From assembly GCF_900143215.1 (NCBI RefSeq), contig NZ_FRDM01000001.1:62001-126000 (forward strand): a stretch of 64,000 nucleotides of DNA. The letters are read 5' to 3'. Position 1 is the stretch's first letter. Each line of letters starts with the position of its first letter. Below the pieces are notes generated by a model that was given only the letters and a program-made list of their open reading frames with translations, did not search any database and was not told the DNA's origin. Both the position numbers and the translations under genes were made by a program. The DNA is from Geodermatophilus obscurus. GTDB lineage: Bacteria > Actinomycetota > Actinomycetes > Mycobacteriales > Geodermatophilaceae. This document shows, piece after piece, positions 49,546 through 59,941 of the stretch.

Positions 49546-51384
49546 GTGGGCAACCCCCTGCTGACGTTCTGGGCACACCGCAACCGGCGCCAGGAAGAGG
49601 ATGAGCGGCGGGCCCGTCGCGCCCGGTTGCTGGCGGCCGCCGCGTCGGCCAACCGGGCCTCCGCGACGATCTTCCTGATCCTGCGGCGCATGCGGGCGCC
49701 GCTGATCGTGCTGATCGTCATCTTCGCGGTCAGCGTGCTGGGCCTGACGCTGATCCCCGGCGTGGACGACGAGGGCCGGCCCCACGACATGGGCTTCTTC
49801 GACGCCATCTACGTCATGAGCTACACGGCGACGACGATCGGGTTCGGCGAGATCCCGTACCCGTACACCTACAACCAGCGGATGTGGCTGACCATCTCGA
49901 TCTACCTCACGGTGGTCGGCTGGGCCTACGCCATCGGCTCCCTGCTCGGCCTGGTGCAGGACCGGGCGTTCCGATCCGCGCTGGCGCTGCAGCGCTTCAC
50001 CCGCAAGGTCGCGCGGCTGGCCGAGCCGTTCGTCCTCATCGCGGGCTACGGCCGCGCCGGCGAGCTGCTCGGGCACTCGATGGACGGCCTGGGCCGCCGG
50101 GTCGTCGTCCTCGATCGCGACGAGGAGCGGATCGACGGTCTGGAACTCGAGTCCTACCACGGCGACGTCCCCGGACTGGCCGCCGACGCCCGGGACCCCG
50201 GGCACCTGGGCGTCGCGGGCCTCGACCACCCCCGCTGCGAGGCGGTCGTGGCGCTCACCGACGACGACGAGGCCAACCTCGCCGTCGTCATGACGACCGC
50301 CCTGCTGCGTCCCGACCTCCCGGTCATCGCACGGGCGACCACTCGCGTCATGGCCGACCGCATGCGGGTCTTCGGCTCGCCCAGCGTGGTCAACCCGTTC
50401 GACCTGTTCGGCGACCACGTGCAGCTGGCGCTGCGGGCGCCGGCGTCCTACCAGCTGCTGACCTGGCTGGAGAGCGGGCCCGGAGCCCCTCTGCCGCCAC
50501 GGGCCTCGCCGCCGCGCAGCGGCCGCTGGGTGGTGTGCGGGTACGGCCGGCTCGGGAAGGAGCTGACCGGCGACCTGCGCGCCGAGGGCATCGAGGTCAC
50601 CGTCATCGACCCGAGCCCGCACGACGACGTGGACGACGTCGTCGTGGCCGGCGGCTACGAGGCCGACGTGCTGGCGGCGGTGGGGCTCGACGAGGCCGTG
50701 GGCTTCGTCGCCGGCACGGACAACGACATCACCAACCTCTCGCTGGCGGAGACCGCACGGCGGATCAACCCGACCCTGTTCCTCGCCGCCCGCCAGAACC
50801 GGCCCGCGAGCGCGCCGCTGTTCGCCGCGATGGAGCTCGACGCGCTCCTCGTGCCGACCGAGGAGGTCGCGCACGAGGTCTACGCGCAGCTCTCGACGCC
50901 GCTGCTCTGGCGCTTCCTCGCGGCGATGCCGGCGCTCGGGGACGCCTGGGCGGCGGCTCTGGTCGAGCGGCTCACCGACCTGTGCGGACAGCACCTCCAG
51001 GCGTTGTGGAAGGTACGGCTCACCGAGCGGGAGGCCCCCGCCCTGACACCCTGGCTGGCCTCCGGGGAGGCGCGCCTCGGCGACCTCATGCGCAATCCGG
51101 AGGACCGCGACGAGTGCCTGCACGCGGTTCCGCTGCTCCTGCTGCGCGGTGGCGACGCCACGCTGGCGCCGGCCTCCGACTTCGTCCTGGCGCCCGGGGA
51201 CGAGCTGCTGCTCGCCGGCTGGCCGGCCGCCCGCCGGGCACTGGAGACGACGCTGGTGGTGGAGGCCGTCCGCGAGTACGTGGTGACCGGCCGCCGGGTC
51301 CCGTCGAGCTGGCTCTGGCGGAAGCTCAGCGGCGCGCCCGGGGTGGACGCGGAGACCCGGCCGACCGTGCCGACGCCGTCCTGA
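49546..51384 (+). CDS. Potassium channel with two RCK (TrkA-N/TrkA-C) domains
   Basis: This 612-residue membrane channel has two transmembrane helices (about 50-72 and 112-135) around a pore loop TATTIGFGE at 94-102, a variant of the potassium filter TVGYGD. Two RCK modules follow. The first starts at VLIAGYGRAGELLG (163-176) and the second at WVVCGYGRLGKELTG (328-342); each has a GxGxxG nucleotide site, and a TrkA-C-like end follows. It should conduct K+ under nucleotide or ion control. GGAGG precedes the GTG. The upstream DUF6394-like gene is 13 bp away. Confidence 0.92.
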   Translation: MGNPLLTFWAHRNRRQEEDERRARRARLLAAAASANRASATIFLILRRMRAPLIVLIVIFAVSVLGLTLIPGVDDEGRPHDMGFFDAIYVMSYTATTIGFGEIPYPYTYNQRMWLTISIYLTVVGWAYAIGSLLGLVQDRAFRSALALQRFTRKVARLAEPFVLIAGYGRAGELLGHSMDGLGRRVVVLDRDEERIDGLELESYHGDVPGLAADARDPGHLGVAGLDHPRCEAVVALTDDDEANLAVVMTTALLRPDLPVIARATTRVMADRMRVFGSPSVVNPFDLFGDHVQLALRAPASYQLLTWLESGPGAPLPPRASPPRSGRWVVCGYGRLGKELTGDLRAEGIEVTVIDPSPHDDVDDVVVAGGYEADVLAAVGLDEAVGFVAGTDNDITNLSLAETARRINPTLFLAARQNRPASAPLFAAMELDALLVPTEEVAHEVYAQLSTPLLWRFLAAMPALGDAWAAALVERLTDLCGQHLQALWKVRLTEREAPALTPWLASGEARLGDLMRNPEDRDECLHAVPLLLLRGGDATLAPASDFVLAPGDELLLAGWPAARRALETTLVVEAVREYVVTGRRVPSSWLWRKLSGAPGVDAETRPTVPTPS

Positions 51385-51420
51385 CGCATCGGTTCCAGGG
51401 GTCCAGCCGGGCTCCAGGGG

Positions 51421-52611
51421 TCAGAGCCGGAAGACGTGGCCGGGACTGACGACCTCGGTGATCGCGGTGCCGAACGCCGACGACGACGCGGCCGCGTCCC
51501 CGCTGAGCGGTGGCGCGTCGGAGTTCAGCAGCACCACCAGGCTGGTCTGCTGCTCCGGCAGGTACAGGGTGAGGCTCTGGTACCCGGGCAGCGAGCCGTT
51601 GTGCCCGATCCAGCCCGAGACGACGAAGAGACCCAGTCCGTAGCCGAGCCCTGGAGGAGCTCCCTCCGGTGCAGCGGTCTCCAGGCGCTGGGCCTGGGTC
51701 TCCGGCTCGAGCAGGGTGCCCGTGGCCAGCGCGTGCGCCCACGTGTGCAGGTCGTCGAGGGTCGAGGTCATCGCCCCGGCCGCCCACCCCCACGAGGGGT
51801 TGAAGTCGGTGGCGACGATTTCGGTCCCGTCGTGGACGGTGTAGCCCTCGGCGTGCGGCTCGGGGAATGCGTTGTCGGTCGGGAAGACCGTGTCGTCGAG
51901 GGCGAGCGGCTCGAGCACCTCCTCGTCGAGGTACTCGTGCAGCGGTTGCCCGCTGACCTCCTCGACGACCAGTCCGAGCAGGATCGTGTTGGTGTTGCTG
52001 TACTCCCAGCCCGCACCCGGCGGGAAGTTCAGCGGGTGGGCGAAGGAGTAGCCCAGCAGTTCCTGCGGGGTGAAGCTCCGGTACGGGTCGCTGACGAGGG
52101 CCTGGAAGAAGTCCTCGTCGGCGCTGTAGTTGAACAGGCCGCTCTGCATCCGCGCGAGCTGGCGCAGCGTGATCCGGTCGCCCTCGGGCACCCCCGCCAC
52201 GTACTCGCCGATCGGGTCGTCCAGGGCCACCGCGCCGTCGTCGACGAGCTGGAGCAGTGCGGTGACCGTGAAGGTCTTGGTCTCGCTGCCGATGCGGCTG
52301 TGGAAGTCGGTGCGCATGGGCGCCCCGGTGGCCTTGTCGGCGACCCCGAAGGCCGCCTCGTACCGGCAGCCCGGCCCCGACACCCCGACGATCGCCCCCG
52401 GGACGCCCGTCCGCTCCAGCGTCGCGGTGACCACCTCGTCCAGCCGCGCGGTGGCGCTGCTGTCGCACCCGACGCCGGCGCCCACCTCCACCGCCGGCTC
52501 CGCCCAGGCCGTGCCGCCCAGGGGAGCGAGGACCAGGACGCCGGTGGCGACCCCCGCCGTGAGCGCGCGGCGCCACCGCGGGCGAGGAGCGGGACCGGTT
52601 GCTGCGACCAT
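51421..52611 (-). CDS. Secreted serine hydrolase, beta-lactamase class C/DD-peptidase type
   Basis: This 396-residue exported enzyme has a signal peptide (RALTAGVATGVLVLAPLGG to TAWAEP). The nucleophile motif SETK is at 109-112, the YSN motif at 204-206 and HNGSLPGY near 345. These are the three motifs of the class C beta-lactamase/D-alanyl-D-alanine carboxypeptidase family, which also includes esterases. ATG 52611 is chosen because GGAGG lies 5 bases upstream. The natural substrate may be peptidoglycan peptides or esters. Confidence 0.9.
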   Translation of the reverse strand: MVAATGPAPRPRWRRALTAGVATGVLVLAPLGGTAWAEPAVEVGAGVGCDSSATARLDEVVTATLERTGVPGAIVGVSGPGCRYEAAFGVADKATGAPMRTDFHSRIGSETKTFTVTALLQLVDDGAVALDDPIGEYVAGVPEGDRITLRQLARMQSGLFNYSADEDFFQALVSDPYRSFTPQELLGYSFAHPLNFPPGAGWEYSNTNTILLGLVVEEVSGQPLHEYLDEEVLEPLALDDTVFPTDNAFPEPHAEGYTVHDGTEIVATDFNPSWGWAAGAMTSTLDDLHTWAHALATGTLLEPETQAQRLETAAPEGAPPGLGYGLGLFVVSGWIGHNGSLPGYQSLTLYLPEQQTSLVVLLNSDAPPLSGDAAASSSAFGTAITEVVSPGHVFRL

Positions 52612-52915
52612 GACGGCCTCCACCCTCGTGGCTCGACTGGCGGCGACCCTGGGGCACGCCTCCCCGGGCGGTCAAGGAGGCCCTGCGGTGGGCACGGTCC
52701 GCCCCGCGTGTCCCGACGTCCCGTGGCGGCCCGGGTCACGACGTGCTCGGTCCGCAGCTGCCGGACGCCTCGCCTCTCGTCCGGCGACGGAGGCCTTACC
52801 CGGGGGGCCGGCTGGTGCTTCACTGCGGTGTCAGCGGGGCCGGCTCGGCGGGCGCGTCCTGGGCGCGGCGCCGGCGACCGGCCCGAGGCCCCGTGGCACG
52901 GGCGAGGAGCCGCAG
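52612..52915. other. Intergenic region without a recognised gene
   Basis: This 304-bp gap holds the divergent control regions of the serine hydrolase and the small Pro-rich gene. No clear coding frame is present. CGAGGAG just before 52916 serves as ribosome-binding site of the next gene. Confidence 0.4.
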
Positions 52916-53104
52916 ATGCACACGCCGACCGCACCGCCGACCCCCCGGAGCGTCCCGGCAGCCGGACCCTGCGTGGCCGGCGACATCGGCCCCGAGCGCC
53001 GGGAGATCGAGTTCGAGCCGGTCGCCGACCCGGCTCCGGCCCCGGCCGCACCGAGCCCGGCGCCCGAACCGGCACCGCCTGCACCGGTGCCCGCCCCGGC
53101 GTGA
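52916..53104 (+). CDS. Small Pro/Ala-rich protein
   Basis: This 62-residue protein has one cysteine, a short charged segment GDIGPERREIEFEPVADP and a C-terminal run of about 25 residues made almost only of Pro, Ala, Glu and Ser. It is likely disordered. GAGGAG precedes the ATG, and the stop overlaps the GTG of the next gene, so the two are translationally coupled. I do not recognise it. Confidence 0.6.
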   Translation: MHTPTAPPTPRSVPAAGPCVAGDIGPERREIEFEPVADPAPAPAAPSPAPEPAPPAPVPAPA

Positions 53105-53817
53105 CCTCCCCGGTCGACCCCGCCGCGGACCCGCCCGCCCTGGTCGCCGGGGAGCTGCGGGGCTACCGCCGCTTCCGCCTGGCCGAGGACGGTCTGCGCC
53201 CGCCGGTGCACGTCGCCGCGGGACCCTGGAGCTGGCCGGTCGAGCAGGCCCGCTGCGCGGTGGACGAGGCGCACGTGCCGCCCGCGCGCGGGTGCGGCTG
53301 CGGCCTCTACGGCTGGTACCACCCCAGCTCCACCGGCCTGGGGACGGGCTGGGGGGACGTGACGGCGGTGGTCGCCGCCCGCGGTCGGATCGTCCTCGGC
53401 GACTCCGGCTTCCGCGCCGCCGCGGCGCGCGTCCAGGCCGTCAGCCTGCCCCGCCGGGCCCGCTTCTCCCCGCGCCGTCGTCGCCGGTGCGAGCGGGTGC
53501 TGGCCGAGCGGTACCCCGGGGTGCCGGTCTACCGGTCGCGGCGGCGGATGCTGCGCCGGCATCCGCCCGAGGACCTGTCGGCCCTCGGCGTCACCGTCCG
53601 CCCCAGCACGGCGCCGCGGTACCGCTGGACCGCCCTGGCCGTGTGGCTGAGCGGCGTCCTCGCGCTGTGCTCGGTGGCGGTGGTCCCCCGCCCGGTGCTC
53701 GTCGGGATCCCCCCGGCCGGCTGGCTCGCGGCGCTCACCGGCTTGGTCCTGTGGCAGGCGGTCCTCGTCTGGCTGGTGGTCCGGGCCTCGCCGCTCCCGG
53801 GTCAGGCGCCGCGGTAG
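53101..53817 (+). CDS. Hypothetical protein with CGCGLYGWYHP motif and two C-terminal membrane helices
   Basis: This 238-residue protein has a soluble N-terminal domain with GYRRFRLAEDGLRPPV and the striking CGCGLYGWYHPSSTGLGTGW near 62-81. A very basic central region (RRARFSPRRRRRCERV) follows, with two C-terminal membrane helices at about 180-197 and 207-226. The Cys-x-Cys-Gly-hydrophobic-Tyr motif recurs in uncharacterised actinobacterial proteins. It overlaps the small Pro-rich gene by GTGA. It may be a membrane-tethered metal or nucleic-acid-binding protein, but this is a guess. Confidence 0.75.
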   Translation: MTSPVDPAADPPALVAGELRGYRRFRLAEDGLRPPVHVAAGPWSWPVEQARCAVDEAHVPPARGCGCGLYGWYHPSSTGLGTGWGDVTAVVAARGRIVLGDSGFRAAAARVQAVSLPRRARFSPRRRRRCERVLAERYPGVPVYRSRRRMLRRHPPEDLSALGVTVRPSTAPRYRWTALAVWLSGVLALCSVAVVPRPVLVGIPPAGWLAALTGLVLWQAVLVWLVVRASPLPGQAPR

Positions 53818-54218
53818 GTGCCCATCGTCCAGAGGTTGCCGTCGGGGTCGCGGACGCCGAACTCGTGGGAGCCGTAGTCGGTGTCGTGCAGCTCCCGCAG
53901 CACCTCGACGCCGGACAGCCCGCGGACGCGCTCCCAGGCCGCGTCGACGGTGGCCGGCTCGGCCGCGACGACGTAGACGCCCTGCGGTCCGAGGGCGCCC
54001 CGGTCGCCGGGCTTGCCGCGGCTGCCGAACATGACGCCGCCGCCGTCCGGCCAGCGGGCCTCGGCGTGCGCGACGGTGCCGTCCTCGTCGCGGTAGCAGG
54101 CGGTGACGGTGAAGCCGAGCCCCTCGGTCAGGAAGCGGATCCCGGCGTCGACGTCGGTGAAGCCGACGCTGGGCCAGACGGTGGGGGCAGGGGCGGTGGT
54201 GGTCGTCGCATCGGTCAT
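53802..54218 (-). CDS. VOC family protein (glyoxalase/bleomycin resistance fold)
   Basis: This 138-residue protein is a single VOC unit with VGFTDVDAGIRFLTEGLGF at the start and HEFGVRDPDGNLWTMGTYRG at the end. The typical metal ligands are partly present. It is encoded downstream of and overlapping (4 bp) an AraC regulator, so the two are a unit. This AraC-VOC pairing is widespread in actinobacteria; the ligand is unknown. Confidence 0.88.
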   Translation of the reverse strand: MTDATTTTAPAPTVWPSVGFTDVDAGIRFLTEGLGFTVTACYRDEDGTVAHAEARWPDGGGVMFGSRGKPGDRGALGPQGVYVVAAEPATVDAAWERVRGLSGVEVLRELHDTDYGSHEFGVRDPDGNLWTMGTYRGA

Positions 54219-55042
54219 GCCGGGGAGGGTGCCCCCTCGGCCGGGGCGCTGTCTTGGACGAACGGGAACTCCTCGCGCAGCCAGGTGCCGACGCTGCACC
54301 CGGCGAGGGCCCGCCACTCCCGGGCCAGGTGCGGCTGGTCGGCGTAGCCGCACCGGACGGCGACCTCGGCCAGCGGCGGACGCCGCGGGTCCAGCAGCAG
54401 CCGGCGGGTGGCCTCGAACCGGGCGATCCGCGCCGCCTGCTTGGGCGTGAGCCCGGTGGCCAGCCGGAACCGCTCGCTCAGGTGCCGCCGGCTCCACCCG
54501 ACGTGCGCGGCCAGCTCCTCGACCCGGCAGCGGCCGCCACTGCCGTGCACCAGCCGCCAGGCCTCCCGCACCTCGGGCGGGACGGGGGCGACGTCGCCGC
54601 AGAGCCGGTCGAGCAGCGCCGCGTCGAGCCGGGCGAACCGCTCCGCCCAGCCGGGAGCCGCGGCCAGGTCCTCGACGAGCCGGTCCGCCGCCCGGCCGAG
54701 CACGTCGGCCAGGTCGACGGTGCGCTCGGCGAGCTCGGCCGCGGGCAGCCCGAGGAGGGCGCTCGCGGCCAGCGGGGTGAGGGCGTACTGCAGGCCGTCC
54801 TGGGGGCGGGTGGCGTCGATGAGCGCCGCCCGGGTGTGCAGGCCGCCGACGACGGCGTGGGCGGCCACCGCGGACCCGGGTCCGTTGACCCGCAGCGGTG
54901 CGGCCAGCTCCACGACCAGCGTGAGGTGGCGGGACGGCAGCCCGCGGTGCAGCCCCGTCGGCAGCGCCGGCGCGCGGTAGCCGTGCGCCACCGCGACGAA
55001 CGGGCGCAGCGGAGCCGGGACGGCGTGGCGCACGAGGAGCAC
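54215..55042 (-). CDS. AraC family transcriptional regulator
   Basis: This 275-residue regulator has the two C-terminal helix-turn-helix units of AraC: RVEELAAHVGWSRRHLSERF and the PLAEVAVRCGYADQPHLARE signature, followed by the end segment AGCSVGTWLREEFPFVQ. The N-terminal part is a ligand domain without a clear cupin motif. GTG 55042 is chosen because GGGAGGAGG lies 7 bases upstream. Its stop overlaps the VOC gene's ATG, so it probably controls that gene. Confidence 0.92.
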   Translation of the reverse strand: MLLVRHAVPAPLRPFVAVAHGYRAPALPTGLHRGLPSRHLTLVVELAAPLRVNGPGSAVAAHAVVGGLHTRAALIDATRPQDGLQYALTPLAASALLGLPAAELAERTVDLADVLGRAADRLVEDLAAAPGWAERFARLDAALLDRLCGDVAPVPPEVREAWRLVHGSGGRCRVEELAAHVGWSRRHLSERFRLATGLTPKQAARIARFEATRRLLLDPRRPPLAEVAVRCGYADQPHLAREWRALAGCSVGTWLREEFPFVQDSAPAEGAPSPA

Positions 55043-55145
55043 GGGTCGGCCTCCTCCCGTTCGCCGGCCGGTGGACGGCGCCATCCTGCCGCCGCCGGGC
55101 GGGTCCCGGGTGCGCGCCGCCCGTCGGAGGGCGGCACCGAGGGCG

Positions 55146-56237
55146 TCACGCCGTCTCCGGGACCAGCTCCGTCCGCGGCGCGGTGTTCGGCATCCGTCGC
55201 CAGGACCTGTTCCTCCGCCAGAACACGTAGGCGGCCAGGCCGAGCGGGATGGGCAGGACGTAGGTCAGGGCGCGGTAGACCAGGACCGCCGCGGCGACCG
55301 AGGCGCGCGCCCCGCCGGCCGCGGACAACCCGGTGATCAGGGCCAGCTCGACCACGCCGAGCCCGCCCGGGGTGAACGGGACGGCGGTCAGCAGTCGGGC
55401 GAAGGCGAACACGGCCAGCACCTCGGGCCACCCGACCTCGCTGCCACTGACCCCGGCGAACCGCAGCGCCAATAGCAGGACGAGGAACAGCGACAGGTGG
55501 CTGAGGAGGGTGGCCAGCGTGATCCAGTGCCAGCGGGCGTGCAGCAGCAGCGCGGTGCGGTCGCGGAACCGCCCCGTGGCCCGCTCCCAGCCGTGCACCG
55601 GGGGGCGGTGCACGAGGCGCAGCAGCGCCGAGGCGGCCCGGCCTGCGATCGTCCCGATGCGGGCGGCGCTCTCGCGGCTGCGCAGCAGCAGGCCGAGGAC
55701 CACGACGGCGGCGGCCAGCCCGGCCACGCCGGCCAGGCCGGCGGCCAGCCGGCCGGCGGTCGGCGGGGCGGTGAACGCGAGCAGGGCCAGCGCGAGCACC
55801 GGCGTGCCGAGCTTGACGAAGTTGTTCCACAGCCCCGAGACGAGCAGGGACACCGACGTGCGGGACCGGGAGAAGCCCCACGAGGAGTTCATCCCGTAGG
55901 TCAGCCCAAGGGCGAGGGCCGCGCCGCCGACCACCGTGTTGGACACCGCCGTCGTGGTCAGGCTCGACACCGTCGCCTGCCGCAGCGTCAGCCCCGGCAT
56001 CGTCGCGACCATCACGAACTGGTAGGTGACGAGGTTCCACGCCGCGGCCAGCAGGAGGACGACGACCTCGACGGCCGTCATGCCCGCGACGGTGGCCCAG
56101 ACGTCGGACAGGCTGGTGAACTGCGGCAGGAACCAGGCGAAGACGGCGACGACGAGCGCGACCGACAGCAGCGGCCCCAGCGCGCGCCGCCACCACGGCC
56201 GGCGGCGACGTCCGGCGACCGGCACGGCGGCGGTCAC
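55146..56237 (-). CDS. Lysylphosphatidylglycerol synthase TM-region (UPF0104) protein
   Basis: This 363-residue membrane protein has about eight helices and the UPF0104/LPG_synthase_TM signatures: TTTAVSNTVVGGAALALGL, the LLTAVPFTPGGLGVVELAL motif near the C-terminus and VLVYRALTYVLPIPLGLAAY. In MprF this region flips lipids; here there is no aminoacyl-transferase domain. The GTG overlaps the stop of the lipoprotein gene. The operon also encodes a PAP2-kinase fusion, so a role in lipid handling or envelope signalling is likely. Confidence 0.88.
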   Translation of the reverse strand: MTAAVPVAGRRRRPWWRRALGPLLSVALVVAVFAWFLPQFTSLSDVWATVAGMTAVEVVVLLLAAAWNLVTYQFVMVATMPGLTLRQATVSSLTTTAVSNTVVGGAALALGLTYGMNSSWGFSRSRTSVSLLVSGLWNNFVKLGTPVLALALLAFTAPPTAGRLAAGLAGVAGLAAAVVVLGLLLRSRESAARIGTIAGRAASALLRLVHRPPVHGWERATGRFRDRTALLLHARWHWITLATLLSHLSLFLVLLLALRFAGVSGSEVGWPEVLAVFAFARLLTAVPFTPGGLGVVELALITGLSAAGGARASVAAAVLVYRALTYVLPIPLGLAAYVFWRRNRSWRRMPNTAPRTELVPETA

Positions 56238-56823
56238 GGCGTCCCGTCCTCCGGCGCGGGGCCGTCGAGGTGCAACCGGCCGCCGCTGTCCTCGTGCACG
56301 TACGCCGCCACGTCCGCGCGGCGGACCACGTCGATGCTCTCCGTGGCCACCGCCAGGGGCTCGGCGCGGTAGTCGCCGTCGAGCCGGAAGACCATCGCCA
56401 GGCACCCGCCGTCGAAGACGTAGAACCGGGTGCCGACGTACTGCGGGTGGACCTGGGTCACCCACTCCAGGCGGCGCAGCCCTTCCCGGTCGCTCGGGAT
56501 CTCGGTGGCGTCCCGGGTGTCGCAGGACTCGGTCAGCCGCGCCTCGATGGCCCGGACGCCGTCCCGGTCGGAGTCCAGCCAGAACCCGCCGGAGCCGTCG
56601 CGGACCTCGACACCGGCCAGGCGCCAGCCCAGCGGGACGGCGTCCAGGCACGGCACCCACGCCGCGGAGGGCACCGCCTGCGCCATGAGGACCACCCCGC
56701 GGGCGGGCTCGCCGTCGTCCCCCGCCCGGCAGGCCAGCTCGTCGCTGCCCAGCGACGCCGGCGCCGTGCACCCGACCAGCAGGGCAGCCGTGAGGGCCGC
56801 TGCGGGGGACAGCCACCGGGTCC

Positions 56824-56827
<4 letters not shown>
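56234..56827 (-). CDS. Lipoprotein of unknown function
   Basis: This 197-residue exported lipoprotein has a signal peptide MRTRWLSPAAALTAALLVGC with lipobox LVGC and C20 as the lipidated residue. The mature part contains a repeated pattern around VPSAAWVPCLDAVPLGWRLA and, later, cysteines in ESCDTRD and DGGCLAMVF that could form disulfides. I do not recognise the domain. GTG 56827 overlaps the stop of the kinase gene and the 3-prime end overlaps the UPF0104 gene, so all three are coupled. Confidence 0.82.
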
Positions 56828-58548
<1,721 letters not shown>

Positions 58549-58651
58549 GCCGTCGAAGCGTCCTCCCCGCGGCGGCGCGCGACCATCCCCTTTGGTCCCG
58601 GATGCGGCTACGTTGCGCGGGGGCACACCCCGGCATGGGGGAGGAGGCGCC

Positions 58652-59569
58652 GTGCGACCTTCCCGCGCCCGGCTGGCCGGCGCACTCGCGCTCCTCCTGG
58701 GGACACTGGGGACCGCCTGCGGCAGCACGGCGACGGTGCCGTCCCCGGCGACGGAGCCGACGACCGAGGCCGTCGTGATCGCGTCCTACGACTTCCAGGA
58801 GAACCAGATCCTGGCCGAGGTGTACGCCGAGGCCGCCCGGCGGGACGGCGTGCCCGTCGTGGTCGACCACGGCATCGGCACGCGGGAGGTCGTCGCGCCG
58901 GCCCTGCAGCAGGGCCTGGTCCACGCCGTCATCGACTACCTCGGCACCGCGCTCGTGTTCGCCCGTCCGCAGACCCAGCCCGGGGAGCGGTCACCGGGCG
59001 AGCTGCACGCCGCACTGCGGCTCACCCTCGGACCGCACGGCGTGACCGTGCTCCGGGCCGCCGCGGCCGAGGACCAGAACGGCTTCGCCGTCGCCGACTC
59101 CTTCGCCGAGGAGCACGGTGTCCGGCAGCTGTCGGACCTCGCCCCGCTCGCGCCACAGCTGCGCTTCGGCGGCCCCCCGGAGTGCCCGGAACGGCCGTTC
59201 TGCCTGCAAGGCCTGCGGGAGGTCTACGGCCTGCAGTTCGACGAGGTGGAGGCGATGCCCTCCCGCGTGGCGACCATCGAGGCGCTGGTCTCGGGCCGGA
59301 TCGACGTCGGCCTGGTCGAGACGACCGCCGCCCGGCTGGCCGTCGCGCCGATCGTGCTGCTGGTCGACGACCGGGGCCTCCAACCGCACGAGAACGTCGT
59401 CCCCCTCGTGCGCACCGACGTCCTGGAGCGCTGGGAGGGTCTCGAGCCGGCGTTCGACGCGGTCAGCGCCCGGCTGACCACCGAGGCGCTCGTGGAGCTC
59501 AACCGCGCCGTGGAGCTCGACGGCCTGACCCCCGCCGAGGCCGCCGCCCAGTGGTGGGACGGCGGTTGA
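58652..59569 (+). CDS. Glycine betaine/choline-type ABC substrate-binding lipoprotein
   Basis: This 305-residue lipoprotein has the signal ARLAGALALLLGTLGTAC (lipidation at C23) and an OpuAC/ProX-type binding domain: IASYDFQENQILAEVYAEAA, VIDYLGTALVF, AAEDQNGFAVADSFAEEHGV and VSGRIDVGLVETTAARLAV. Such proteins bind quaternary ammonium osmolytes outside the cell for import. No permease or ATPase gene is adjacent, so it is an orphan binding protein in this window. GGGGGAGGAGG lies before the GTG. It is divergent from the PAP2-kinase operon. Confidence 0.88.
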   Translation: MRPSRARLAGALALLLGTLGTACGSTATVPSPATEPTTEAVVIASYDFQENQILAEVYAEAARRDGVPVVVDHGIGTREVVAPALQQGLVHAVIDYLGTALVFARPQTQPGERSPGELHAALRLTLGPHGVTVLRAAAAEDQNGFAVADSFAEEHGVRQLSDLAPLAPQLRFGGPPECPERPFCLQGLREVYGLQFDEVEAMPSRVATIEALVSGRIDVGLVETTAARLAVAPIVLLVDDRGLQPHENVVPLVRTDVLERWEGLEPAFDAVSARLTTEALVELNRAVELDGLTPAEAAAQWWDGG

Positions 59570-59691
59570 CCGGCCGGCACGTCGCGCCGACCGGATGGGT
59601 GGGCACTGATCGGCAGGTCCGTCGCCGCGTCCTGCCGATCCGCGCACCCGATTGCCGGCGATCGGCGGCAGAGCCGCTGAAGTGGAGAGGG

Positions 59692-59764
<73 letters not shown>

Positions 59765-59941
59765 GTGTCACCCGGCTGCACCGGGCGGCAGGGGAGAACG
59801 ATACCAGCGCCCTCCTGCGCGCCGGCGAGGTGTTCCGGCGCCCGGCGGCCGTCCCCCGGCACGGCTCCGACGTGGACACTGGTGGGTCGGTGCAACCAGT
59901 CGTCCGGGATGACGGCTGCGCAGGACACAGAGGGGATCGCG

